A stretch of 64,000 bases of DNA from RHKX01 sp963745755 (GTDB lineage: Bacteria; Actinomycetota; Thermoleophilia; Solirubrobacterales; 70-9), in contig CAVUYP010000001.1 of the NCBI GenBank assembly GCA_963745755.1, positions 2,822,206-2,886,205 of the forward strand. Reading direction: 5' to 3'. Every line of letters starts with the position of its first letter. Position 1 is the first letter of the stretch. A program made the position numbers and the translations under genes. The notes below the pieces were generated by a model that was not told the DNA's origin, made no database searches, and worked only from the letters and a program-made list of their open reading frames with translations. This document shows positions 33,937 through 42,382 of the stretch, one piece after another.

Positions 33937-34656
33937 ATGAGCGAGCCGCTGATCACCCCCGGCAGCCACGGGCGCGACCGCCGCGCCAGCGCGACCGAGG
34001 CGATCGAGGACTACGCGAAGGCGATCCACGCGATCGCCGCCCGCGAGCCGGGCCCGGTCGGCACCAGCGCCCTCGCCGAGCGGCTCGGCGTATCGCCGGG
34101 CACGGTCACGGCGATGGTCAAGCGGATGGCGGAGCTCGGCCTGGTCAGCTACGAGCCCTATCAGGGGGTCGAGCTGACCGCGCCCGGCGAGCGGATGGCG
34201 CTCGAGGTGATCCGCCATCACCGCCTGCTCGAGTCGTTCCTCGCCGAGGCCCTGGGGATGCCCTGGGACCAGGTGCACGACGAGGCGGAGGTGCTCGAGC
34301 ACTACATCAGCGAGGAGCTCGAGGAGCGGATCGCGGCGGCGCTCGGCGACCCCGATCGCGACCCCCACGGCGACCCGATCCCCGATCGCGACCTGACGAT
34401 CACCGATCCGGTTCCCGGGCTGCCGCTGCTCGAGCTCGAGGCGGAAAGCGAGGGGACGTTCTCGCGGGTCTCCGACGGCCGCCCCGAGATGCTGCGCTTC
34501 CTCGACGCCGCCGGAATCCGTCCCGGAGCCGAGCTGCGGGTGCTGCGCCGGGAGCCCTTCGGGGGCGCCGTCGTCGTCGCCGCCGGCGGCGAGGAGTGCT
34601 CGATCGGACCCGACCTCGCGGCGCGGATGCTGGTCGTCCCGGAGCCGCCTCGGTGA
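33937..34656 (+). CDS. mntR: DtxR/MntR-family metal-dependent repressor
   Basis: Metalloregulator of 239 residues with HTH, dimerisation/metal and SH3-like (FeoA) domains. HTH: TSALAERLGVSPGTVTAMVK. Metal region: EDYAKAIHAI, IRHHRLLESFL and VHDEAEVLEHYISEELEERI. Where DtxR/IdeR carry Met10 and Cys102, this protein has Asp (E-D-Y) and Glu (D-E-A-E-V-L-E-H), the pattern of the Mn-sensing MntR group. An SH3-like domain follows (GTFSRVSDGRPEMLRFLDAA). The ATG at 33937 is preferred because an in-frame ATG at 33889 falls inside the palindrome. Its stop overlaps the start of mntH (GTGA), so the pair is coupled. Confidence 0.87.
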   Translation: MSEPLITPGSHGRDRRASATEAIEDYAKAIHAIAAREPGPVGTSALAERLGVSPGTVTAMVKRMAELGLVSYEPYQGVELTAPGERMALEVIRHHRLLESFLAEALGMPWDQVHDEAEVLEHYISEELEERIAAALGDPDRDPHGDPIPDRDLTITDPVPGLPLLELEAESEGTFSRVSDGRPEMLRFLDAAGIRPGAELRVLRREPFGGAVVVAAGGEECSIGPDLAARMLVVPEPPR

Positions 34657-35994
34657 GCGTGCAGCCGCAGGCACCGCCGCCGGAGCGCGAGCGCGATCAG
34701 GTCTCCTCGGAGATCGATGCCGTCCTGCCCGGCGAGTCGATGGTCGCCGACGCGGCCCAGCGGTCGCTGTCCGGCGAGCGCCGTGGTCATCTCGCGGCTC
34801 TGGCCGTTCCTCGGCCCCGCGTTCATCGCCTCGATCGCCTACATCGACCCCGGCAACTTCGCGACGAACATCGCCGCCGGCTCGCAGTTCGGCTACAGCC
34901 TGCTCTGGGTCGTGCTCGCCGCCAACCTGATCGGGATGGTCGTCCAGACCCAGTCGGCGAAGCTCGGCATCGCCACCGGCAAGAACCTGCCCGAGCTCTG
35001 CCGACAGGAGTTCCGCCGCCGCACCTCGATCGGGCTCTGGATCCAGGCGGAGCTGGTCGCGATGGCGACCGACATCGCCGAGGTGATCGGTGCCGCCCTC
35101 GGCCTCTACCTGCTGTTCGGGATACCGCTGTTCTGGGCGGGCGTGATCGCCGGTGCCGGCTCGTTCGTGATCCTCGCGATGCAGCGCCGCGGGGTCCGCA
35201 AGCTCGAGGCGGTGCTGGCCGGGTTCGTCGGCATCGTCATCGCCTCGTTCGTCTTCGAGGTGACGCAGTCGAATCCGGACCCGAAGGGGATCGCCGAGGG
35301 CATGTTCATCCCCGGCTTCGACGGCACCGAGAGCGTCCTGCTCGCGACCGGCATCCTCGGCGCGACGGTGATGCCGCACGTCGTCTACCTGCACTCGGCG
35401 CTGACCCAGCGCCGCGTCGTCGGCCGCAACGACGCCGAGCGCAAGCAGATCCTCAACTTCGAGAAGATCGACGTGGTGATCGCGATGACCCTGGCCGGGC
35501 TCGTCAACATGTCGATGGTCGTCGTCGCCGCCGGGCTGTTCAACGCCGGCGGCCTGTTCGACATCGACTCGATCGAGGGCGCCTACGCCGGCCTTCAGCA
35601 GACCGTCTCCAACAACGCCGCGACGATCTTCGGCGTCGCCCTGCTCGCGTCGGGGCTGGCCTCGACGTCGGTCGGGACGATGGCCGGCCAGGTGGTCATG
35701 CAGGGATTCATCGAGCGCCGGATCCCGCTGACGCTGCGCCGCGCGATAACCCTCGCCCCGGCGCTGGTCGTCCTCGCGATCGGACTCGACCCGACCCGGG
35801 CGCTCGTCGTCAGCCAGGTCGTGCTCTCGTTCGGCATTCCCTTCGCGCTGATCCCGCTCTTGATCATCGCCCGGCGCCGGCGGGTGATGGGGGCGTTGGT
35901 GAACCCGGCGTGGCTGACCGTCATCGCCTCGGTGCTCGCCGCCGCGATCATCGCCCTCAACCTGTTCCTGCTCCACCAGCTCTTCCTCGGCTAG
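34653..35994 (+). CDS. mntH: NRAMP divalent metal (Mn/Fe) transporter, single frameshift
   Basis: Proton-coupled Mn2+/Fe2+ importer, about 446 residues after correction. The metal-site motif is intact in helix 1 (ASIAYIDPGNFATNI, D-P-G-N), and helix 6 has GATVMPHVVYLHSALTQ (M-P-H). GTMAGQVVMQGFIERRIPLT is the conserved NRAMP loop. The GTG at 34653 overlaps the mntR stop and opens VSVQPQAPPPERERDQVSSE. One extra base near 34775-34790 shifts the frame between SLSGE and VVISRLWPFLGPAF. Alternatively translation begins near 34783. Coupling to an MntR-type repressor supports manganese as substrate. Confidence 0.88.
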
Positions 35995-36003
35995 CCGCGC
36001 CGG

Positions 36004-36009
36004 TAGGCT
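36004..36009 (+). promoter_or_regulatory. -10 box TAGGCT, leaderless
   Basis: TAGGCT is followed by 7 bases and the ATG at 36017. It lies only 10 bases after the mntH stop, so the next gene has its own promoter. Confidence 0.5.
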
Positions 36010-36016
36010 TGCGCCG

Positions 36017-36379
36017 ATGGCGCTTTCGGAGTCCTTCGAGGAGATCGTCGAGTCGCTGCCCCGCGACTGGACCGACATGCAGCTCGATCTCCGGATCAGC
36101 GACGAGACCCGCTACGTCGACGCCTCGATCCCGATGACGCAGATCAACGCTCAGCCCCATTCGCAGGCCGACTGGCACTGGCGGATCAACGTCGCCAACG
36201 GCTTCGGGCACGCGGCGGCGCCGGAGACGGTCGCCTGGGTGCTGCAGATGCTCGATCGCCAGGGGATCGCCGGCGAGATGGTCGTCCGCGACCTCAACGA
36301 GGGCCGCGCCGAGATCCAGCAGATGTGGGGCCGGCCCGAGAGCGTCCGCGCCGAGTACCGGCGCCGCCGCTCGATCTGA
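36017..36379 (+). CDS. Conserved hypothetical protein, 120 residues
   Basis: Unrecognised cytoplasmic protein, MALSESFEEIVESLPRDWTD. It has a beta-alpha look: a strand DMQLDLRISDETRYVDASIP, then NAQPHSQADWHWRINVANGF and VAWVLQMLDRQGIAGEMVVR. Two tryptophans and a His cluster (DWHWRINVANGFGHAA) may form a ligand pocket. The next gene starts 8 bases after its stop. No domain family is identified and no function offered. Confidence 0.6.
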   Translation: MALSESFEEIVESLPRDWTDMQLDLRISDETRYVDASIPMTQINAQPHSQADWHWRINVANGFGHAAAPETVAWVLQMLDRQGIAGEMVVRDLNEGRAEIQQMWGRPESVRAEYRRRRSI

Positions 36380-36387
36380 GCGAACCG

Positions 36388-36708
36388 GTGGCCCGCGTCC
36401 TCGCGCTCGTCGCCGACCTGATGCTCGCCAGCCGGGTCGAGGCGCCGCTCGCCGCCGCCGGCCACGAGGTCGTCGTCCGCGGCGAGCTCGGCGCCGACCC
36501 GGCGGCCTTCGACGCGATCGTCGCCGACCTCGACCTGGTCGATCCGGCGGCGGTGGCGGCGGCCGGGCCGCCCTCTCTCGGGTTCTACTCGCACGTCGAC
36601 GTCGAGACCCGGCGGCGGGCCGAAGCGGTGGGCTTCGACCTCGTCGTGCCCCGTTCGCGGATGGCGAGGGAGCTGCCCGATCTGGTCGCCGGCCTGCTGC
36701 CCGGTTAG
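36388..36708 (+). CDS. Degenerate receiver-like protein
   Basis: A 106-residue protein with the alternating strand-helix plan of a response-regulator receiver: VARVLALVADLMLASRVEAP, GHEVVVRGELGADP, FDAIVADLDLVDPAAVAAAG, LGFYSHVDVETRRRAEAVGF, DLVVPRSRMARELPDLVAGL. The Asp of IVADLDL could match the phospho-acceptor, but the acidic pair after strand 1 and the Lys before the last helix are missing, so phosphorylation is doubtful. It follows the 120-residue protein by 8 bp. Partner function is likely but unknown. Confidence 0.55.
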   Translation: MARVLALVADLMLASRVEAPLAAAGHEVVVRGELGADPAAFDAIVADLDLVDPAAVAAAGPPSLGFYSHVDVETRRRAEAVGFDLVVPRSRMARELPDLVAGLLPG

Positions 36709-36749
36709 GGCTGACCGCGAGAACACGCCGATTCGGGCGTCCCGGGTAC

Positions 36750-36755
36750 TAGACT
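36750..36755 (+). promoter_or_regulatory. -10 box TAGACT (leadered)
   Basis: TAGACT precedes the aquaporin GTG by 52 bases. The leader contains AGGAGG (36795-36800), one of the few canonical ribosome sites in the window. Confidence 0.4.
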
Positions 36756-36807
36756 GGCGCCGCCCAGTTGCGCCTCGGCGCGAGATTGCCTTACAGGAGG
36801 TTTGAGA

Positions 36808-37560
36808 GTGCAGGATCGAGGATTGGCCGCATACATCGCGGAGCTGATCGGAACGTTCTTCCTCGTCTTCGTCATCGGGACCGTCGTCAGCCTTTACGTC
36901 GCCGCCGGGGGCTCCGCCCAGTTCGGCTCCGATTGGGCCGTGGTCGGCTTCACCCAGGGCCTCGTGCTCTTCGCGATGATCATGGCCTTCGGAGCCGTCA
37001 GCGGCGGGCACTTCAACCCCGCGGTCACGACGGCGGCGGCGTTCCTGCGCCGGATCGACCCGATCGACGCGGTCGTCTACGTGCTCGCACAGCTCTCCGG
37101 AGCGGTGCTCGGCGCGCTCGCCGTCAAGGGCCTGCTGCTCGACGAGGGCCGCGCCGTCAACTGGGGAGCCGGCGAGATCAGCCCGCTGCTCGGCAGCAAC
37201 TTCGCGGGCATGGTCTGCGAGGGCATCGGCGCCCTGCTGATCGTGCTCGGCGTCGTCGCGGTGGCGATGAACAAGCGCGCCCGCAACGAGTGGGGCCCGC
37301 TGACGATCGGCCTGACGTTCGCGTTCTGCGTGTTCATCTTCGGCCCGCTCACCGGCGGCTGCTTCAACCCGGCCCGCTGGTTCGGCCCGGCGCTGGTCAG
37401 CAACGAGTGGGGCGGCGTCTGGCCCTACATCGTCGGGCCGCTGCTCGGCGCCCTGATCGCCGCCGTCATCTACAAGTTCGTGATCACCGCCGGCGAGCCC
37501 GAGGCGGAGCTCGAGAAGGCGACCGGCCCCTCGACCGGCCCGTCGCGCGCCGAGAAGTAG
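36808..37560 (+). CDS. aqpZ: MIP-family aquaporin
   Basis: Six-helix water (or small solute) channel of 250 residues. The two pore motifs are GGHFNPAVTTAAAFLRRIDP (N-P-A) and GGCFNPARWFGPAL (N-P-A). The first helix IAELIGTFFLVFVIGTVVSL carries the conserved Glu-x-x-G-T-F-x-L. A Cys precedes the second NPA. The overall plan resembles AqpZ/plant-type aquaporins more than glycerol facilitators, which usually have Asp after the second NPA-Arg; here Trp follows. GTG at 36808 is preferred over TTG at 36802 because AGGAGG is then 7 bases upstream. Confidence 0.85.
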   Translation: MQDRGLAAYIAELIGTFFLVFVIGTVVSLYVAAGGSAQFGSDWAVVGFTQGLVLFAMIMAFGAVSGGHFNPAVTTAAAFLRRIDPIDAVVYVLAQLSGAVLGALAVKGLLLDEGRAVNWGAGEISPLLGSNFAGMVCEGIGALLIVLGVVAVAMNKRARNEWGPLTIGLTFAFCVFIFGPLTGGCFNPARWFGPALVSNEWGGVWPYIVGPLLGALIAAVIYKFVITAGEPEAELEKATGPSTGPSRAEK

Positions 37561-37620
37561 CCGAGCCCGGGGGAATCGACGAGCGGGGCGCTCTGCTGCC
37601 GGCGGGGCGCCCCGGTTCGT

Positions 37621-37626
37621 TAGCGT
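37621..37626 (+). promoter_or_regulatory. -10 box TAGCGT, leaderless
   Basis: TAGCGT is followed by 7 bases and the fbiC ATG at 37634. This argues against the upstream in-frame GTG at 37625, which overlaps the box. Confidence 0.5.
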
Positions 37627-37633
37627 GAAGACG

Positions 37634-39848
37634 ATGCGACGCGTCACCTTCTCCCGGAACCTGACGCTGTCGCTGTCGCGGACCTGCCGCTGCTACTGCA
37701 AGTACTGCGCGTTCGCGACCCACCAGGCGCACGTCCACCCGCCCGAGGAGGTGATCGAGCGCCTCGACGCGGCGTCGCGGCGAAACGTCAAGGAGCTGCT
37801 CGTCCTGACCGGGGAGCAGCCAGAGGTCAACCCCGTCGTCGCCGAGCGGCTGCGCTCCTGGGGCCACGACGACTTCACCTCCTACGTGGCCTGGGCCTGC
37901 GAGCAGGCGCTCGAGCGGGGCATGCTGCCGCACACCAACATCGGCGTCGCCGGCCGCGGCGACTACCAGCGGCTTCGCACCGTCACCGCCTCGCAGGGGC
38001 TGATGTTGGAGTCGGTCGCCGAGCGGCTGATGGAGACCGTCCACGCCGGGTCGCCGACCAAGCATCCGCGGGTGCGCCTCGACGCGATCGCGGCGGCGGG
38101 GGAGCTGAAGATCCCGTTCACCAGCGGGGTCCTCGTCGGCATCGGCGAGACCGAGGAGGAGCGCGTCGCCTCGCTCGAGGCGCTGGCCGGACTGCAGCGC
38201 CGCTTCGGGCACATCCAGGAGGTGATCCTCCAGAACTTCGTCGCCCACCCGCGCTACTACGGAGCCGAGGTCGCCGACATCGCGGCCGAGGCCAGCGAGA
38301 AGCGCTGGAGCGGCGGCGCGGCGGCGGACGGCGAGGCCGTCGAATGGCCCGCCTGGGCCGAGCCCGTTTCGCTCGAGGACATGAAGCGGCTCGTCGCCGA
38401 GTGCCGGCGGCTGATGCCCGAGGTCGGCGTCCAGGTGCCGCCGAACCTCTCCGACTGGTGGCTCGACCTCGTCGAGGCCGGCGCCACCGACCTCGGCGGC
38501 CTCTCGGCGAACGGCGACCACATCTCGCCCGAGCATCCCGTTCCCGAGCCCGCTGCAGGTCCGCAAGCGGTTGCGACCGCACGGCTACGCGCTGACCGAG
38601 CGGCTCTGTGTCTACCCGCAGTACATGAACGAGGAGTGGGTCGACCCGAGCGTCCTCGACGTCCTCGCCGAGCGGTTCCCGACGTTCATGCCGCGCCGCT
38701 CACCGTCGCGGTCGGCGGCGAACGGCAACGGCGGCCCGGCGCTCGGGCCGGCGGATCCGGTTCATCGCGCCGTCGCGCGCGGCCGGGCCGGGGAGGAGCT
38801 GGGCAGCGAGGAGCTGATCACCCTGTTCGCCGAGACCCGGCCCGAGGCGGTCGAGGAGATCCGCGTCGCCGCCGACGAGCTCCGCGCCGAGATCTCCGGC
38901 GACGTCGCGACGTTCGTCGTCAACCGCAACATCAACTTCACCAACGTCTGCACGGTCGGCTGCGCGTTCTGCGGGTTCGGTCAGACGAGCCGCAGCCCCG
39001 ATGCCTACGAGCTCGATCCCGGCGAGTTCGCCGAGCGAATCCGCGAGGCGGTCGGTTTCGGAGCGACCGAGATCTGCATGCAGGGCGGCATCCATCCCGA
39101 CTACACGCTCGAGCACTACGGCGAGTGGCTGCGGCGGGCGAAGACGGTGGCCCCCGACATCCACCTGCACGCCTACTCGCCGATGGAGGTGCACTTCATG
39201 TGCGAGCGTTCCGGCCGCGACCCCGACTACGTGTTCGCCTACCTGCGCGAGTGCGGGCTCGGATCGACGCCGGGCACGGCCGCCGAGGTCCTCGAGGACG
39301 GCGTTCGCCAGCGGATCTCGCCGAACAAGCTCCCGGCCGGGCGCTGGGTCGAGATCATCGAGGCGTCCCACCGCGCCGGCCTGCGGTCGACCTCGACGGT
39401 GATGTTCGGCCACATCGAGCAGCCGCACGAACTCGCCGAGCACATGCGGGTGATCAGGGCGGTCCAGGAGCGGACCGGCGGGATCACCGAGTTCGTCCCG
39501 CTCAGCTTCATCCCGTACCACACGATGCTCGGTCGCACGCACGGCATCGAGGAGATCTCCGATGCCGAGAACCTCAAGCACACCGCCGTCTTCCGGCTCG
39601 CCCTCGGGCGCTCGATCCCGAACCTGCAGGCGAGCTGGGTGAAGATGGGCCTCGGCGCCGCCACCGAGGCGCTGCACTGGGGCGTCAACGACCTCGGCGG
39701 GACGCTGATGGAGGAGAGCATCTCGAGGATGGCCGGCTCCCAGCACGGATCGCGGCTCGAGCCCGAGGACCTGATCGGCGCGGCCCGGGCGGCCGGCCGC
39801 AAGCCCGCCCAGCGGAACACGCTCTACGACGTCATCGAGACCTACTGA
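37634..39848 (+). CDS. fbiC: FO synthase FbiC (CofG-CofH fusion), single frameshift
   Basis: Makes 7,8-didemethyl-8-hydroxy-5-deazariboflavin (FO), the chromophore of F420, from tyrosine and a diaminouracil. Two radical SAM modules are fused. The CofG half has TCRCYCKYCAF (CxxxCxxC) near residue 17, the CofH half CTVGCAFCGFG. Other landmarks are VLTGEQPEVN, GLSANGDHISPEHP, EICMQGGIHPDYTLEHY and LHAYSPMEVHF. One extra C in the CCC at 38537-38539 breaks the frame inside the conserved HPFPSPLQVRKRL stretch between the halves. Corrected length is 737 residues, shorter than the mycobacterial protein mainly at the N-terminus. It converges on the other F420 genes. Confidence 0.92.
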
Positions 39849-40045
39849 CCGGCGCCGCCGGCCCGAGCGCCCCGCCGCCCCTCAACCCCCGGCCGAACCT
39901 CAACCCCGCCGAGGTGGAAGAAAGGGGGAATAGTCACCGGTTTCCTCGACCTCGGCGGTGGGCCGAGGGGGTCGGGGGCCGAGGGGGTCGAGGGGTCGGT
40001 GGGCCGAGGGGGGCGGCGTGCCGGGGGTGGGGGGTGGGGTTCCGG
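39849..40045. other. Convergent gap with G-quadruplex motif and inverted repeat
   Basis: The 197-bp gap between fbiC and cofE carries CGCCGAGGT (39907-39915) with ACCTCGGCG (39949-39957), a 9-bp stem with a 33-base loop. It is followed by four G-runs of 5, 5, 5 and 4 separated by 2-4 bases (39967-39995), and further G-runs up to about 40040. No ORF is supportable. Either element could halt the two converging polymerases. Confidence 0.55.
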
Positions 40046-40792
40046 TCAGCGGAAGAGGTCCTCGGCGGGCGGGCGCTGGAGGATCCGGGCGCCGGGGCCG
40101 TCCGCCGCGGTGACGCGGTCGGCGAGGCCGCGGACGATCGACACCGGGGTTCCGGAGGTCTTGTCGCGGACGAGGTCGGCGGCGGCCGCCAGCTCGTCGG
40201 CGCCGGCGATCAGCGTCGCCTCGAGCTCGCGCCCGTCGCGGTCGGCGCGACCGCGCCAGTCGTCGAGCGGGTCGAGTCCGGCGCAGCCGATCGCGACCTC
40301 GGTCTGACCGACCCGCCAGGGTCGGCCGAAGCTGTCGCTGATCAGCACCGCGATCCGCTTCCCGCAGGCATCGCCGAGCTCGGCGCGCAGCCGGCGGGCC
40401 GAGGCGTCGGGGTCGGCGGGGAGCAGCAGCACCTCGTCGGAGTGGCCGACGTTCGAGGAGTCGATGCCGGCGTTGGCGCAGATCAGCCCGCTCTGCGTCT
40501 CGACGATCAGGACCCGCTCGCTGCGGACGATCCGCTCGCTCTCGCCGAGGATCAGCTCGACGAGCCGCGGATCCTTGCCGAGCGGCGCCGCCAGCTCGAT
40601 CGCCCGGGCCGAGGGCTCGACCTCGCCGAGCCGCCGCTGCCGGCCCTCCGCCTTCGAGACGACCTTCTGGGCGACGACGACGACGTCGCCGTCGCGGAGC
40701 TCGGTGGCCGCGGCGATCTCGTCCCCGAGCCGGTCGCGGGCGCGGATCTCGGGAAGACCGGTGACGGGGAGCACTTCGAGGTGGGCGGTCAA
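40046..40792 (-). CDS. cofE: F420-0:gamma-glutamyl ligase CofE/FbiB
   Basis: Adds gamma-linked glutamates to F420-0 with GTP. The protein is 248 residues, the size of the stand-alone ligase without the C-terminal FMN domain of mycobacterial FbiB. Landmarks are LRDGDVVVVAQKVVSKAEGR, LIVETQSGLICANAGIDSSN, AVLISDSFGRPWRVGQTEVA (with the conserved S-D-S-x-G-R) and ADELAAAADLVRDKTSGTPV. Its ATG overlaps the cofC stop by 4 bases. It is the last gene of the operon npdG-cofD-cofC-cofE. Confidence 0.92.
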   Translation of the reverse strand: MTAHLEVLPVTGLPEIRARDRLGDEIAAATELRDGDVVVVAQKVVSKAEGRQRRLGEVEPSARAIELAAPLGKDPRLVELILGESERIVRSERVLIVETQSGLICANAGIDSSNVGHSDEVLLLPADPDASARRLRAELGDACGKRIAVLISDSFGRPWRVGQTEVAIGCAGLDPLDDWRGRADRDGRELEATLIAGADELAAAADLVRDKTSGTPVSIVRGLADRVTAADGPGARILQRPPAEDLFR

Positions 40793-41445
40793 GCCGACTC
40801 ACCGCCGAGATTCGCCAGCGCGGCGGCGGTCGCGGGGGCCCGGCCGGGGTCGGCCGCGAGCGCTGCGGCGAGCGCTGCCAGGTCGTCGCCGGTGTCGAGG
40901 TCGAGCGCCATCGACGGGATCGTCGCGGTCCGGCACCGGATCCCGGCCGCCCGGGCGAGCTCGAGGTGGCGCCGGCGGCTGTCGGGCCCGAAGGCGGGGG
41001 TGATCGCGTCGGGCGGCGAGAGGATCAGGCCGTTGGTGCCGGTGCCGTGACGGTCGGGGATCACCGCGACCCCCGGCGCCTGCGCGTCGAGCTCGCGATC
41101 GAGCTCGGCCGAATCGAGCAGCGGACAGTCACCGGGGACCAGCGCCACGCACTCGGCGCCGTTGGCGATCGCGTCGGCCACGCCGGCCGAGGCGGCCGCC
41201 GAGTGGCCGGGCTCGTCGGGGTCGTCGAGATGCTCGGCCCCGGCCGCGATCGCGATCTCCCGCGCCGCCGGCTCGGCGCTGACGACGACGATCCGGTCGA
41301 TCAGCCGTGACTCGCCGAGCCCGAGCAGCACGTCGGCGAGCATCGCCTTCGCCAGCGCCGGGCGATGGAGCGCGGCGGCCGTCGCCGACAGCCGGCTCTT
41401 GGCGCGGTCGAAGCGCTTGATCGGGACGATCGCCGTCGCGCGCAC
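40789..41445 (-). CDS. cofC: 2-phospho-L-lactate/PEP guanylyltransferase CofC (FbiD)
   Basis: Activates 2-phospho-L-lactate or PEP with GTP to the guanylyl diphosphate donor used by CofD. 218 residues with the nucleotidyltransferase start VPIKRFDRAKSRLSATAA, VVSAEPAAREIA, CVALVPGDCPLL (metal Asp), HGTGTNGLILSPP and FGPDSRRRHLELARAAGI. In actinobacteria the substrate is PEP, giving dehydro-F420-0, which would require a later reductase. The gene lies 7 bp behind cofD and overlaps cofE. The start at 41445 aligns with the family N-terminus. Confidence 0.9.
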   Translation of the reverse strand: MRATAIVPIKRFDRAKSRLSATAAALHRPALAKAMLADVLLGLGESRLIDRIVVVSAEPAAREIAIAAGAEHLDDPDEPGHSAAASAGVADAIANGAECVALVPGDCPLLDSAELDRELDAQAPGVAVIPDRHGTGTNGLILSPPDAITPAFGPDSRRRHLELARAAGIRCRTATIPSMALDLDTGDDLAALAAALAADPGRAPATAAALANLGGESA

Positions 41446-41452
41446 GATCGCT

Positions 41453-42382
41453 CTAGCCGCTCAGCGAGGCGGCGAAGTCGAGGGTCTGGGCCGCAACCCG
41501 GCGGCGGCTGCCGGCGTCGCTCATCAGCGTGTCGAAGCGGGTCACGTTCAGGCCCTCGGCGGCGGGATCGGGATCGGGATCGGCGGCGTCGACGACGAGC
41601 CCGTCGATCAGCTCCGCGTAGGCGGCGGCGACCCCGACTGCGGTGGGCTCGCGGCCCGTCGCCCGCATGAACTTGTCGGTCGGGCCCTTGATCACGGCGC
41701 CGGCGACGAACGGGCTGACGGCGACGACCGGCGCCGGCGCCGCCGCGATCAGCGCCGCGAGCCCGGGGACGGCGAGGATCGGGCCGATCGAGATCACCGG
41801 ATTCGACGGGCCGACGACGATCGCCTCCGCCGCGCCGATCGCCTCCGCCACCTCGGGGCTGATCGTCGCCGCGTCGATGCCGGCGAAGTCGACCGCCTCG
41901 ATCTCGGGAGCGGCCCGGTCCTGGATCAGGTACTCCTGAAAGCCACGCCAGCCGGCCGCCGTCCGGACCCTGGTCCGGACCGGCTCATCGCACATCGGCA
42001 GCACCGTCGCCGTGGCGCCCAGCGCCCGCGCCAGGTCGGCGGCGATCGTGGTCAGCCGCTCGCCGCGATCGAGCCGTCGGCGTCGTTCCATGCAGGTCGC
42101 GACGTCGCGGTCGGAGAGCCCGAACCAGTCGGGGGCGCCGAGCAGGCGGAGCCGCTCGAAGACGGTGAAGCTGTCGTCGCGGATGCCCCAGCCGCGCACC
42201 TCGTCGATCTCGCCGGTGAGCCAGTAGGTGCAGAGGTCGGGATCGGGGGAGACGTGGACGCCGAGCGCCTCGACGTCGTCGCCGCTGTTGGCGATCACCG
42301 TCAGCTCGCCGGCGGCGAGCTCCTGGATCCCGGCGGCGAGCTTCGCGCCTCCGGTCCCGCCGGCGAGCGCGACGACCTTCAC
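41453..42382 (-). CDS. cofD: 2-phospho-L-lactate transferase CofD/FbiA
   Basis: Transfers the phospholactyl or phosphoenolpyruvyl group to FO, forming F420-0 or dehydro-F420-0. 309 residues. VALAGGTGGAKLAAGIQELA at the N-terminus, VIANSGDDVEALGVHVSPDP, DLCTYWLTGEIDEVRGWGIR, WFGLSDRDVATCMERRRRL, VVGPSNPVISIGPILAVPGL and PFVAGAVIKGPTDKFM are the family blocks. The GTG start at 42382 overlaps the npdG stop (GTGA), so the two are coupled. Mg-dependent, cytoplasmic. Confidence 0.94.
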   Translation of the reverse strand: MKVVALAGGTGGAKLAAGIQELAAGELTVIANSGDDVEALGVHVSPDPDLCTYWLTGEIDEVRGWGIRDDSFTVFERLRLLGAPDWFGLSDRDVATCMERRRRLDRGERLTTIAADLARALGATATVLPMCDEPVRTRVRTAAGWRGFQEYLIQDRAAPEIEAVDFAGIDAATISPEVAEAIGAAEAIVVGPSNPVISIGPILAVPGLAALIAAAPAPVVAVSPFVAGAVIKGPTDKFMRATGREPTAVGVAAAYAELIDGLVVDAADPDPDPAAEGLNVTRFDTLMSDAGSRRRVAAQTLDFAASLSG

